Source: Parasutterella excrementihominis YIT 11859 (GTDB lineage: Bacteria > Pseudomonadota > Gammaproteobacteria > Burkholderiales > Burkholderiaceae_F). Taken from it: 64,000 nucleotides of DNA. The DNA is taken from contig NZ_GL883727.1 of the NCBI RefSeq assembly GCF_000205025.1, positions 30,910 through 94,909 on the forward strand. Reading direction: 5' to 3'. Within the stretch, counting starts at the first letter, position 1; each line of letters starts with the position of its first letter. The position numbers and the translations under genes were made by a program. Positions 50,079 through 59,856 of this stretch are shown piece by piece. Below the pieces are notes generated by a model. The model was not told the DNA's origin. It saw nothing but the letters and a program-made list of their open reading frames with translations, and did no database searches.

Positions 50079-51740
50079 CTACTGCTCTGATGTGAGTGAG
50101 CTCTGATTAGAAACCGGAGACGGCAGCGACATCGGCTGATCCTCTTCCTTATCGCTCTCGGAAGCAACTTCCAGCTGAAGATTCATTTTTCTCGTCTTGG
50201 TTTGGACGATATCCACGGTTTTAGCCACCGTTTCAACCTGAGACTTAAGTTTGTTGAGGACTTCGCCGTACTTTGCAAACTCTGTCTGCACAGAAGACAA
50301 GATCTTTCTGATTTCAGAGCTCTTCTTTTCAATAGCAAGCGTCTGGAAGCCGGCTCGGTAAGCGCAAAGAGCACTCGCCAGCGTTGACGGACCCATGATG
50401 TAAACACGGTAAGAAGTGAAGAGCTCGTTGGTTAAACCTTCGAGCGCCAAAGCCTCTGCATAAAGACCTTCGGACGGAATAAACATAATGGCAAAATCTG
50501 TGGTCTCCGGCACATTGATGTACTCGGCAATGGATTTCCCTTCGTTTCTAAAACGCGTTCTTAATTTCGAACGAGCTTCAGCAACACCTTCTCGGTCGCC
50601 TTCGTCTGCCGCTTGCAATAGCCTCTGATAGTCCTCAACCGGGAACTTCGCATCAATCGGCAGCAAGCAGGTTCTTCCGTTTAGGCCCGGAAGTTTGACG
50701 GCGAATTCAACCACCATCTTCGGCTTTGACGGAACCGGATGAACATTTTTAACGTACTGGCTTTCCGTGAAATATTCTTTCAGCAGCGCTTCAAGTTGGA
50801 CTTCACCGAGCATGCCTCTGCTCTTGACGTTGACGAAGACGCGCTTAAGGCCGCCGACTTCTTCGGCGAGCTCTTTCATTTGACCTAAGCCTTCATAAAC
50901 ACGGTTTAACTGCTGCGTCACCTGCGAGAAGCTTTCTCCGACTTTGCTTGTCAGCGTGTTTTGAAGCTTTTCCTCCACGGTCTCTCGAATCTTCTCTAAC
51001 TTAGCCTCATTATCTTTATTGAGTGCCTTCAAATCGTCATCGATCTGTTTGCGCAGTTCATTAAGCGAAGTATTTAACGTCGAAGACAGCGTCTCGAAGC
51101 GCTGGTTTACGCCGCGAATCTGTTCGTCATTACGGGTGAGCGACTGATTCAGCGTATCTTGAACAGCTTTCAAATTTGCAAAAATTTCTCCGCGAAGTGT
51201 CTTAGAGAGTTCTTCAAAACGCCCATTGAGACTCTTAATCTGCTCGTCATTACGAATCAGAGATTGATTCAATGTGCTTTGAACCACTTTCCCGCTTTCA
51301 GCGATCTCTTCTCGAATGTTTTTGGAAAGCTCCTCAAATCGCTTGTTCACGGAACTGATCTGTTCATCATTGCGGGTCAGAGACTGGTTAAGCGTGTCCT
51401 GCACAGCTTTGAGACTTGCAAAGGTTTCGCTTCGGATTCCGGCCGAAACCTCCTGAAAGGAGCGTTCCAGCGTGCGTTCCGTCTCGATGAAATTCGGCTT
51501 CATCCGATCAGCAATCAGATCTTTACTCTGAGTCACCGCGGCACCTAAATCTTCGCGCCAAGCCATACGAGCTTGTGCAATCGTCTGAAGCGTATTGGCA
51601 CTGATGCTTCTTAATCTGATCAGACAGTAAATAATGCCAATCGCTAAGAAAATCAGCAGAAAAAATGCCATGAAGCCAAGGATAAAAATTTCGGAAGGGA
51701 TACCGCTGGCGGCAGAGACTCTAGTCAGCCAATCGTTCAT
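50079..51740 (-). CDS. rmuC: RmuC-family protein
   Basis: 553 residues. One N-terminal transmembrane helix (residues ~17-41) is followed by a long coiled coil to about residue 270, then the RmuC nuclease-like domain (SRGMLGEVQLEALLKEY, RTCLLPIDAKFPVEDYQRLL, DFAIMFIPSEGLYAEAL). RmuC limits inversions at short inverted repeats; biochemistry is poorly known. The coiled coil contains three direct 40-residue repeats. A Ser/Glu-rich tail ends the protein. Confidence 0.9.
   Translation of the reverse strand: MNDWLTRVSAASGIPSEIFILGFMAFFLLIFLAIGIIYCLIRLRSISANTLQTIAQARMAWREDLGAAVTQSKDLIADRMKPNFIETERTLERSFQEVSAGIRSETFASLKAVQDTLNQSLTRNDEQISSVNKRFEELSKNIREEIAESGKVVQSTLNQSLIRNDEQIKSLNGRFEELSKTLRGEIFANLKAVQDTLNQSLTRNDEQIRGVNQRFETLSSTLNTSLNELRKQIDDDLKALNKDNEAKLEKIRETVEEKLQNTLTSKVGESFSQVTQQLNRVYEGLGQMKELAEEVGGLKRVFVNVKSRGMLGEVQLEALLKEYFTESQYVKNVHPVPSKPKMVVEFAVKLPGLNGRTCLLPIDAKFPVEDYQRLLQAADEGDREGVAEARSKLRTRFRNEGKSIAEYINVPETTDFAIMFIPSEGLYAEALALEGLTNELFTSYRVYIMGPSTLASALCAYRAGFQTLAIEKKSSEIRKILSSVQTEFAKYGEVLNKLKSQVETVAKTVDIVQTKTRKMNLQLEVASESDKEEDQPMSLPSPVSNQSSLTSEQ
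51048..51407 (-). repeat. Three in-frame 120-bp repeats in rmuC
   Basis: Residues 112-151, 152-191 and 192-231 each start (A/V)VQ(D/S)TLNQSL(T/I)RNDEQI and continue (N)xRFEELSK. A partial, more diverged unit precedes them. They extend the coiled coil. Confidence 0.85.
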
Positions 51741-51936
51741 TTTATTTTTAGTGTTTATTCAAAAAGGAACAGAATAAACCAATCTTTTTCTGAGCGGTTT
51801 TGCCTGTCAGACAGAAAATTCGTCAGCAGCAATGCGCCTCCGAAAGTATTAAGTAACAACGAGTAAGCAGTAACACTTATAATGACGACCTTAAGCGGCC
51901 TTGCGGCCTTCTTTATTTATCTCAAAAGGTATTTTT

Positions 51937-53211
51937 ATGACTCTAACCGCCTGGATTGCGATTGCCGTAATCCTGGTCACGGTTTACTGCCTGATTAAGC
52001 GTTATGAAACACGCTTGGTGCTGTTTACCGCCGGCCTTTTCCTCTGCTGCATTGCCATGAAACCGATGGCAGCGCTTGATCAATTTGCTAAAAGCATGGC
52101 AAACGCTTCGCTCATCATGGCGATCTGCTCGTCCATGGGTTTTGCCTATGTAGTAACGACCACAGGATGCGATAAAAATTTAGTCAAATTCTTAGCCGCC
52201 CCCCTCAATAAACTGGGCATTCTTCTAATCCCCGCCACCACCATCATCACAAGCTTCATCAACGTTGCCATTCCGTCTGCATCCGGCTGTGCCGCTGCCG
52301 TGGGTGCAACCTTCATCCCAGTGATGATCCGCGCAGGCATCCGTCCGGCCGCTGCCGGCGCCGCTGTCCTGATGGGCACTTTCGGCTCCAACATTTCTCC
52401 GGGAACAAGCCACAACAGTGTTGTTGCCAAAATTGCCAATATGGACATGATGGACCTCATCAGCCTGCACACACCCTACTCCATAGCAATGGTCTTAATC
52501 GGGGCTGTCGGCCTGACAATCGTCTGTCTGATTCTCAGAGACAACAAACCAACTGCTAAAGAACTTGAAGACTACTACACCTCAGCAGACCACAGCGGCG
52601 GCATTGAACGCATCAATCCGCTCAAAGCCATTGCACCTTTGGTCCCTCTCGTCATTCTTCTGCTCGGTAACTCTTACGTTCCGGTCATAAAGATGGGCGT
52701 GGCCCAGGCCATGGTCATCGGTGCCATTTTCGCATTGATTGTTTCTTGGGTGAATCCTCAGCAGTTCACCAAGGACTTCTTCAAAGGTATGGGCGAAGGC
52801 TACGGCTCCGTCATGGGTATCATCATCACAGCCGGTGTTTTTGCCGCAGGTTTAAAAGCCACCGGGTTAATCGATGCCTTCGTCGAAGTTTTAAAGAGCT
52901 CCAACGAGATCGCCCGCTGGGGCGGGTCTTTCGGTCCGTTCATCATGGCAGCCATTACCGGTTCCGGCGATGCAGCAACTTTTGCCTTCAATGAAGCAGT
53001 CACCCCGCATGCCGCCTCTTTTGGTATGCCGATTCCAAACCTCGGCGCAATGGCCCTTATCTCAGGCCAGATGGGCCGTACGATGTCCCCCATTGCCGGT
53101 GTTGTCATTGTGCTTTCCGGTTTGGCTATGGTACCCCCGATCCAATTGGTAAAACGCACGGCGATTCCTTTGATTGTCGGTGTCGTCGTTTTGGCCCTGA
53201 CCATCGTCTAA
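51937..53211 (+). CDS. DcuC-family C4-dicarboxylate carrier, copy 1
   Basis: About 424 residues from the ATG at 51937 (AAGG upstream). It has about 12 hydrophobic segments of the DcuC/IT-superfamily layout with two related halves: IPSASGCAAAVGATFIPVMIRAG near residue 110 and AITGSGDAATFAFNEAVTPHA near 345. E. coli DcuC mainly exports succinate during fermentation. It is probably a succinate exporter or fumarate/succinate exchanger here. It shares only family-level similarity with the second DcuC at 58.3 kb. A terminator follows. Confidence 0.85.
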   Translation: MTLTAWIAIAVILVTVYCLIKRYETRLVLFTAGLFLCCIAMKPMAALDQFAKSMANASLIMAICSSMGFAYVVTTTGCDKNLVKFLAAPLNKLGILLIPATTIITSFINVAIPSASGCAAAVGATFIPVMIRAGIRPAAAGAAVLMGTFGSNISPGTSHNSVVAKIANMDMMDLISLHTPYSIAMVLIGAVGLTIVCLILRDNKPTAKELEDYYTSADHSGGIERINPLKAIAPLVPLVILLLGNSYVPVIKMGVAQAMVIGAIFALIVSWVNPQQFTKDFFKGMGEGYGSVMGIIITAGVFAAGLKATGLIDAFVEVLKSSNEIARWGGSFGPFIMAAITGSGDAATFAFNEAVTPHAASFGMPIPNLGAMALISGQMGRTMSPIAGVVIVLSGLAMVPPIQLVKRTAIPLIVGVVVLALTIV

Positions 53212-53233
53212 GGACTTCTTTGATCTCTCGAAG

Positions 53234-53254
53234 CACCTCGCAAATCGCGAGGTG
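53234..53254 (+). terminator. Terminator of the first DcuC gene
   Basis: CACCTCGC / GCGAGGTG with a 5-nt loop, then TTTCTG. Confidence 0.8.
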
Positions 53255-53467
53255 TTTCTGTATATACATTCTCGACTTATTTATCAACTTTCGTTTGAGC
53301 TATGTAAAAAAGACCACCAATCAATCGAATTCACTCATGAATTGCTCACATTTTTATCTTCAAGTAAAGAGAAATATTTTTACCTTTGAGCTCGAGTTGA
53401 AAGAGAAAAAGGCAAGTAGAGAGCTAAAGCTCTTAAACTTTCAGCCTGACTTTCATTGAAAATTTGC

Positions 53468-54652
53468 ATGTATTCTGTTTACCTAATTATTGTCTTAGGA
53501 ATGCTCTCGGCCTTCGGTCCGTTTGTCATAGATATGTACCTTCCGGCAATGCCGGAAATGACAAAAGTATTCTCTGCTTCGGTTTCTTCGGTCCAATTAG
53601 GTCTGACCTTCTGCATGGTCGGACTCGCTTTCGGTCAAGTTATATTCGGCCCCTTAAGCGATAAATACGGCCGCAAACCGGTCTTATATTTTTCCCTTCT
53701 CCTTTACATCGTCAGCACCCTTTTTTGCTGCTTATCCCAAAACATCGATACTTTCAACATCGCGCGTCTTCTTCAAGGTTTAGGGGGCGCCGGCGCTATT
53801 GTTTACTCGCGCTCTGCCCCAACGGATTTATATTCAGGTAAAGAACTTGCCAAGATCATTGCCATTGTCGGTGCAGTAAACGGAATCGCACCGGTAGCTG
53901 CCCCTGTGATAGGAGGATCCGTAGCAAATCTTATTGGATGGCGTGGTATTTTTTACATACTTTTAGGAATCGGTGTTGTCATTACAGCAATGGTGATTCC
54001 GGTTAAAGAAACGCTTCCTAAAGATGCTCGTGAACAAGGCTCTTTCCTTCGTTCGTTTGAAGGTTTTATTTTGGTGTGCAAAGTACCGAATTTTGCCGCT
54101 TTCACAACTGTGTTCGGATTAAGTATGGGAGCCCTTTTCGCCTATATCTCCTCTACGCCTTTTATTTTGCAGAACGAATTCGGACTCTCCCAGTTCCATT
54201 TTTCGCTTCTCTTCGCCCTCAATGCCATTGCCATCGGTGCCGGCGCTTTTCTTGCCGTCCGTTTTTCCACAACGGCTAAAGCCACGTACTTCGGAACGGC
54301 GGGAAGTTTGATTGCCGCAGTTTTAGGTTTAGTCTTCGGATTAACGACCAAAGATCTTTACACCTATGAAGGCTCCGTTCTTCTAATGGTTTTTTGCCTA
54401 GGCTTTATATTTACCGGCGCTACAGCCACTGCCATGAATTTGGGGCGCAAATATGCCGGAGCGGCTTCGGCCATCATCGGAAGTATCGGTTTTTTGCTCG
54501 GAGGGATTGTTTCTCCGATCGTGAGTTTAGGAAATATTCAAGTGACGTCTTTTGCCGTGTGCGTGGTCGCGCTCGGCTTAGGAGTGCTTTTGCTGCAGTT
54601 TTTCACCACTGAAACCCACGGCACTCCGACTAATCGCACTCATCAGTCCTGA
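53468..54652 (+). CDS. Bcr/CflA-type MFS efflux transporter
   Basis: About 394 residues with 12 helices. Helix 1 reads LSAFGPFVIDMYLPAMP, the hallmark of the Bcr/CflA group of drug:H+ antiporters. The motif-A loop is GPLSDKYGRKPVLYF near 60 and the motif-C-like helix VNGIAPVAAPVIGG lies near 135. Start choice is uncertain: a TTG at 53456 and an ATG at 53468 are both without a clear ribosome-binding site. The 3' end overlaps the convergent gene by 10 bp. Confidence 0.88.
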   Translation: MYSVYLIIVLGMLSAFGPFVIDMYLPAMPEMTKVFSASVSSVQLGLTFCMVGLAFGQVIFGPLSDKYGRKPVLYFSLLLYIVSTLFCCLSQNIDTFNIARLLQGLGGAGAIVYSRSAPTDLYSGKELAKIIAIVGAVNGIAPVAAPVIGGSVANLIGWRGIFYILLGIGVVITAMVIPVKETLPKDAREQGSFLRSFEGFILVCKVPNFAAFTTVFGLSMGALFAYISSTPFILQNEFGLSQFHFSLLFALNAIAIGAGAFLAVRFSTTAKATYFGTAGSLIAAVLGLVFGLTTKDLYTYEGSVLLMVFCLGFIFTGATATAMNLGRKYAGAASAIIGSIGFLLGGIVSPIVSLGNIQVTSFAVCVVALGLGVLLLQFFTTETHGTPTNRTHQS

Positions 54653-54987
54653 TGGAACAAATGCTCTCGGCCGCTAGGCGTCTCTGTTGACGCTCTCCGG
54701 CAAGCCTCTTCTGTGAAAAGGGAGTTGACGGTTGTCTGCGTTACCCAAGACAAGCCGTCGGCCTCTCGAACTCTTGTGATCTTCAGGCAAACCGGAGTCT
54801 TACCGGCAGTTAAACCGGCGGAGTGCTTTTCAAAGTCAGGATGGAAGGGCTCTATAACCACGGACGTCACTGAAATACTGTCCGGCTCCGGAATAATGCC
54901 TTCAATGAGATCTCCGTCCGAAGAGGCATAACACAAACCGAACTGACCAGCTAAGACAGAAGCTACTAACAACGCTTTGATTTCCAT
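54643..54987 (-). CDS. Small secreted protein of unknown function
   Basis: 114 residues with a signal peptide cleaved after CYA near residue 21. The mature part is about 93 residues with two Cys, possibly a disulfide. No domain is recognised. AAGGAA lies about 11 bp before the ATG. It is convergent with, and overlaps, the efflux gene. Confidence 0.6.
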   Translation of the reverse strand: MEIKALLVASVLAGQFGLCYASSDGDLIEGIIPEPDSISVTSVVIEPFHPDFEKHSAGLTAGKTPVCLKITRVREADGLSWVTQTTVNSLFTEEACRRASTETPSGREHLFHQD

Positions 54988-55117
54988 GAAAAATCAGTTC
55001 CTTCCGAGAGCTAAAAACTTTAGAATGCATGCACCAAAAGAATAACCGATTTGAGGCAGTTTTGTATTCCGCTCGGTTATCCATCGTGCAATATTTAGAA
55101 ATACTCTCGAAGGCTAT

Positions 55118-56518
55118 ATGAACATTTCTGTTTTTGACATGTACCGTATCGGTATCGGTCCCTCATCTTCCCATACCGTGGGGCCGATGCGTGCAGGGCG
55201 CAACTTTATTTCCCTCCTGAGAAGTCAGCATCTCTTCCCCGAAGTTGAAGGAATCAAAGTAAAACTAATGGGGTCGCTGGCTGCAACAGGTATCGGACAC
55301 GCCACTGACAGTGCAGTTCTGCTTGGCTTAATGGGTAAAAGTCCTTCCGTAATCGACGTTGACTCAATTCCCGACTGGATCAAAGACATCAAAGACAAAA
55401 ATCGTTTGCTTCTCGACAGCTGCAAGCCGATTTCTTTCACCTACAGCAAAGACCTCACTTTTGAACCTTCTGTCCTGGATTCCTACCATACCAACACGCT
55501 GATCATTTCGGCCTTTGATGCCAAAGGCAGCGAGCTCTTTTCTCGAAAATATTATTCTGTCGGAGGCGGCTTTATCGAAACGGAAGAAGAAGCCAAGCTC
55601 AAACAGGAGCCCCGCGCCCTCCCTGCGACGGAAGAAGATAAAAAAGCACTGCCCTATCCTTTCTCCACGGCCAATGAACTCATGAAACAATGCCGTAAAA
55701 ACGGACTGAGTATGGAAGCCGTGATTCGGGCCAATGAAGAAGTCATCCGCAGCCATGAAGTGATCGACGATACCTTAGATCATATTTGGTCTGTAATGAG
55801 CATGTGTATCGACCGCGGGTTGAACGCTAAAGGATGTTTGCCCGGCCCTCTGAAGGTAAAACGCCGTGCCAACGAACTTTACGAAAAGCTCCTCAACAGC
55901 CCGTTGAAAGTCGCTGACGATCCCCTTCAAGTGATTGACTGGATCAATGCTTACGCTTTTGCCGTGAGTGAAGAAAATGCAGCGGGCGGCCGAGTTGTTA
56001 CTGCTCCAACGAACGGAGCAGCCGGCGTCATTCCCGCCGTCATTAACTATTATCGCCAGTTCATCCCGCAGGCAAATAAAGAAGGTATTCGCACGTTCCT
56101 TTTAGTCGCCGGCGCCATCGGTGCGCTCTACAAAAAGAACGCATCTATTTCCGGAGCAGAAGTCGGCTGTCAGGGCGAAGTCGGCGTGGCTTGTTCTATG
56201 GCAGCGGCCGGATTAGCCGCAGCACTCGGAGCGACCAATGAACAAATTGAAAACGCCGCCGAAATCGGTATGGAACACCATTTGGGCCTAACCTGTGATC
56301 CCGTCAGAGGACAGGTACAAATTCCTTGCATCGAACGCAACGGTATTGCCGCTGTCAAAGCGGTCAACTCCGTCCGTTTGGCCATGATGGGAGACGGCTC
56401 CCATTATGTCAGTCTGGATCAGGTAATCGAAACCATGATGCAGACCGGCAAGGACATGGCAAATAAATATAAGGAAACCAGTCTCGGCGGCTTAGCCGTC
56501 TGCGTCGTCGAGTGCTAA
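55118..56518 (+). CDS. sdaA: L-serine ammonia-lyase, iron-sulfur type
   Basis: 466 residues, single-chain type with both beta (residues 1-180) and alpha domains. [12 protein letters not shown] near 17 and [16 protein letters not shown] near 288 are hallmarks. The [4Fe-4S] cysteines are in [16 protein letters not shown] near 348 and LTCDP near 390. It turns serine into pyruvate and ammonia. The enzyme fits an organism living on amino acids, and competes with TrpB for serine. AAGG precedes the ATG. yihY follows by 9 bp. Confidence 0.95.
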   Translation: MNISVFDMYRIGIGPSSSHTVGPMRAGRNFISLLRSQHLFPEVEGIKVKLMGSLAATGIGHATDSAVLLGLMGKSPSVIDVDSIPDWIKDIKDKNRLLLDSCKPISFTYSKDLTFEPSVLDSYHTNTLIISAFDAKGSELFSRKYYSVGGGFIETEEEAKLKQEPRALPATEEDKKALPYPFSTANELMKQCRKNGLSMEAVIRANEEVIRSHEVIDDTLDHIWSVMSMCIDRGLNAKGCLPGPLKVKRRANELYEKLLNSPLKVADDPLQVIDWINAYAFAVSEENAAGGRVVTAPTNGAAGVIPAVINYYRQFIPQANKEGIRTFLLVAGAIGALYKKNASISGAEVGCQGEVGVACSMAAAGLAAALGATNEQIENAAEIGMEHHLGLTCDPVRGQVQIPCIERNGIAAVKAVNSVRLAMMGDGSHYVSLDQVIETMMQTGKDMANKYKETSLGGLAVCVVEC

Positions 56519-56527
56519 AGGAAAAAT

Positions 56528-57754
56528 ATGAGTCGTAGAGTCCCGGCGTTTGTCACCAAACATGCCAATTTAGAAAGAATGTGGAATTTTGGTATGTTCG
56601 TGATGGAACGTATCGACAAAGCCTCTTTGAAACAGGTCGCATCCTCGCTGACGCTAACGACTCTTCTTTCCATTGTTCCTGCTTTAGCTGTCATCATGGC
56701 GGCTTTTTCTGCCTTTCCGCTGTTCGCTCCTTATCGCGAAGCCTTTGAGCAGTTTATTTTTTCAACCCTGCTGCCTGAACAATACAGTGATCAGATCTTA
56801 GGCTACATCAAGCAGTTTGCCACTCAAGCTGCCGGTTTAACTGCCTTCGGTTTAATCGGTTTGATGGTATCCGCACTGCTTTGTATTGCAACTATCGATT
56901 CAGCTTTAAACTCGACTTATGAAGTTCTCAAACTTAGAAGTTTATGGCAGAGAGTGCTGATGTACTGGGCTCTCCTCACGCTTGGGCCCGTTGCTATCGG
57001 CATCAGTCTTGCAGCCTCTTCCTACCTAACCGGAATGGCGATGTCGGGACACTTATCTGTCTACGCCCAGTGGCTCATTCCGATCGGCCAATTAATTTTT
57101 CAATCTATTATCCTTGCTGCACTATATAAATACGTTCCAAACTGCCGGGTTCTTTGGAGAGACGCACTCGTCGGGGGGATTCTGATTGCCTTAGTTTTTA
57201 CGGTCTTCCGATGGGGCTTCGGCATCTATGTCATGCGCGGTTCCTACACGACGATATACGGTGCCTTTGCCGCGATTCCGGTTATGCTGACATGGATGTA
57301 CATAAACTGGATGTTTGTTCTGGCCGGTGCGGCTATTACAGCAACGCTGCCGATGCTGCGCGCCAAACGCTATAAGGATTTCGATAAGAGCGGAGACGAG
57401 CTGCTCTCAGCGGTTGCCCTCCTTCGAATCCTTATGTTAGCTAAGGAGTCCGGCAATCCTCAAATGACCAACATCGAACTTGCCGATAAGATTGGAAGTT
57501 ATCCGGAAGCTGTCGATGCGCTGCTCTCCAGACTGATTCAGACCAATTATGTCGTTAAAATCGGTTCAGATGCGACCAGTAGCTGGGCACTTCTTGCAGA
57601 CGCACACAGCAAGACGCTTGAAGAATGTTTTGAGGAATTCTCAATGGACATGAGCAACTCGCTGCTGCAGGGAGATACAGCTGAGAGACGCTGGGTTAAA
57701 GAAGGTCTGAACGATCAGTGGCTTCAAACTCCGATGAGAGAAGTTTTGAATTAA
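56528..57754 (+). CDS. YihY/BrkB-family inner-membrane protein
   Basis: 408 residues with six hydrophobic helices in the first 285 residues, of the YihY (former 'RNase BN') family. ASSLTLTTLLSIVPALAVIMA near 40 and GAFAAIPVMLTWMYINWMFVLAGA near 245 match the family's first and last conserved regions. The C-terminal ~130 residues are soluble with a winged-helix-like stretch, as in betaproteobacterial members. Function is unknown. Its stop overlaps the ybaK-type gene by 4 bp. Confidence 0.9.
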   Translation: MSRRVPAFVTKHANLERMWNFGMFVMERIDKASLKQVASSLTLTTLLSIVPALAVIMAAFSAFPLFAPYREAFEQFIFSTLLPEQYSDQILGYIKQFATQAAGLTAFGLIGLMVSALLCIATIDSALNSTYEVLKLRSLWQRVLMYWALLTLGPVAIGISLAASSYLTGMAMSGHLSVYAQWLIPIGQLIFQSIILAALYKYVPNCRVLWRDALVGGILIALVFTVFRWGFGIYVMRGSYTTIYGAFAAIPVMLTWMYINWMFVLAGAAITATLPMLRAKRYKDFDKSGDELLSAVALLRILMLAKESGNPQMTNIELADKIGSYPEAVDALLSRLIQTNYVVKIGSDATSSWALLADAHSKTLEECFEEFSMDMSNSLLQGDTAERRWVKEGLNDQWLQTPMREVLN

Positions 57755-58230
57755 TCAAGCGTTTTAGTTATATCGACCCAGCCTGTGCAGCAGGAAGATT
57801 TTTCCAATTCAGGAATCGTCAGTTCAATGCCGGTATCGGAAGTCCCGCATGCCGGAAGTACGGAATCCATACTTTTAAGAGATTCGTCCAAATAAACCTT
57901 CACATCTTCATTGATTCCGAAAGGACATACGCCTCCGGGCGCATGTCCGATGATTTGTTCACATTCCTCCGGCTTGATCATTTTAGCTTTGGCTGCAAAA
58001 GTATGTTTGAACTTCGCGTTATCGATTCGCGCGTCACCGACTGCTAACACTAGAATCGGTCCGCTTGGAAGCATGAACGACAAAGTCTTAGCAATCTTCT
58101 TTTCTTCACAGTCAAATGCTTTGGCTGCAAGCGCCACAGTTGCTGTTGATTCCTTTGCAATTCGAATTCGATCCGAGAGGCCGAATTTCTCCAAATGCTT
58201 TTTCGCTTTTTCTAATGACAATTTCTGCAA
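57751..58230 (-). CDS. YbaK/EbsC-type aminoacyl-tRNA deacylase
   Basis: 159 residues. The conserved Lys in CEEKKIAKTLSFML near 46 and GHAPGGVCPFGI near 96 identify the Cys-tRNA-Pro/YbaK editing fold. It removes wrongly attached amino acids from tRNA. A TTG at 58230 is the first start; a second TTG three codons later has better spacing from AAGG, so the N-terminus is uncertain. Confidence 0.85.
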   Translation of the reverse strand: MQKLSLEKAKKHLEKFGLSDRIRIAKESTATVALAAKAFDCEEKKIAKTLSFMLPSGPILVLAVGDARIDNAKFKHTFAAKAKMIKPEECEQIIGHAPGGVCPFGINEDVKVYLDESLKSMDSVLPACGTSDTGIELTIPELEKSSCCTGWVDITKTLD

Positions 58231-58278
58231 ACCTTACTTAAGTCAGTGCAGACAGTTTCTTATACGCACCGTTTTTTA

Positions 58279-59649
58279 TCACATGTACTTGAAGAATGAA
58301 AGCGCTAATACCACTACAACGCCGCTCATCAGAGGAACCCACGTGCGCTTGACGAGAACCAGAGGATTTACCTTCACAGAAGCCGAAACAATAATGATGA
58401 CCGCTGCGACAGGAGACATAGAGCGGAACAAATTCGACATGCACTGCATCGGAAGTGCAACCATGATTGGGTCAATACCGGCTTTTTGCGCAATCTGAGG
58501 AATCAGCTCAATGAAACTGTAGAACACAGCATTGCCTGAGCCGCTGATAAATGTGATCAACCCCGTAATACCGGAGAAAGCCAGCATCAGGCCAACTTTG
58601 GCATTTTCAAAATTGGAAATGGAATTCGAAATCGCATCGATCAAACCCATGACACGAAGACCGAACACCATGGAAGAAGCCGCAACGATTAGGACGACTA
58701 CCTTCGAGAAGCCGTCTCCCATTCCTTTGAAGAAGATACCCAGATCTTTCATGCCGGCTTTGATATTGCGTTTTCTGATCAACTCGCAGGCAAAAGCCAA
58801 TATCAGTGAGAACAACGTAATTTCAACCAGACCGACTTTAGCTTTTCTAAAGAACACCCAGAAGAAAATCACTAAAACCAAGGGAAGGATCGGGAAAATA
58901 AAGTACCAAGTCGGCGTGTTTTTCTCAGGGCGTTCGGCTTCGATAAAAGCTTCTTTATCCAGCTCTTTTAACATTCCTGCGTCTTTCTTATCCAAATAAG
59001 TCTGCCAAAAATAATGAACAATACCCATGACAAACAGAGCGGGTATGGTTATCGGGGCCAAATGAAACGCGACATAGTCAACGACATTATCAAAGCCTAG
59101 AACCCGGGCCGCGACCACATTGTCACCGCCCAGCGGGGTCGGAACAATGGTTGCCGTGGTCGCAATCAGTGCCGCAGCCGTTAATGTCGACATTCCGGCA
59201 GCTCGAAGAACCGGGAACAGCGTCGCCATTAAGATGACCGCAAGAGAGGCGGCGCTAGGGATAATAATCTGAAGGCAGGTTCCGACCCAGAAAACCATGG
59301 GGATCAGGATAATCGGTTTGCGAACATAGGAAAGAGGCTTGGTCAGCACCTTGATGACCATATCGTTTGCCCCTATATGCGACATATAGGCCGCGAACCC
59401 GAAGAGCGTCAAGATGATTAAGCCCGCATTACCGTACTGACGCACGAACTGATCTTTAATAACCTTGAAGGGGTCCACCCAAGATAAGCCGGTACTTGCT
59501 TTTGCTCCTAGAACGTTGTGTCCTAAAAGAAGTCCCGAGTAAAGAAGAACAAGGGCTGCAATAAACAAAACAACTTTAGCGTCGTAGTTTTTTGCGATTG
59601 CCCAGCCTGCAAGGATGAGAACGATAACGGCAAGGATGCTGTCGACCAT
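58279..59649 (-). CDS. DcuC-family C4-dicarboxylate carrier, copy 2
   Basis: 456 residues with about 12 helices. IIPSASLAVILMATLFPVLRAAG near 128 and GLITFISGSGNAVFYSFIELIP near 368 are the two related half motifs. The last segment MCNLFRSMSPVAAVIIIV-like region is typical of DcuC. GGAG precedes the ATG at 59649. It is next to an adenosine-deaminase-like gene on the other strand. Substrate likely succinate/fumarate, by family. Confidence 0.85.
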   Translation of the reverse strand: MVDSILAVIVLILAGWAIAKNYDAKVVLFIAALVLLYSGLLLGHNVLGAKASTGLSWVDPFKVIKDQFVRQYGNAGLIILTLFGFAAYMSHIGANDMVIKVLTKPLSYVRKPIILIPMVFWVGTCLQIIIPSAASLAVILMATLFPVLRAAGMSTLTAAALIATTATIVPTPLGGDNVVAARVLGFDNVVDYVAFHLAPITIPALFVMGIVHYFWQTYLDKKDAGMLKELDKEAFIEAERPEKNTPTWYFIFPILPLVLVIFFWVFFRKAKVGLVEITLFSLILAFACELIRKRNIKAGMKDLGIFFKGMGDGFSKVVVLIVAASSMVFGLRVMGLIDAISNSISNFENAKVGLMLAFSGITGLITFISGSGNAVFYSFIELIPQIAQKAGIDPIMVALPMQCMSNLFRSMSPVAAVIIIVSASVKVNPLVLVKRTWVPLMSGVVVVLALSFFKYM

Positions 59650-59856
59650 TTGAACTCTCCGTGGGATGCGGTGATTTCGTTTTTAAAATATGATCAAATT
59701 TTAACGATCCCTTTCTTTATGAGAGACTTTTGATTTTTAGAACTAGGGTTTTGCCTTATTAATTCATTCTTTGTAACGAACTGATACTTATCCATAAGCT
59801 TTGGAAGCATTCAGTTGTATATTTAACGAGACTCAAATCCAAAAAAGAGGGGCCAT

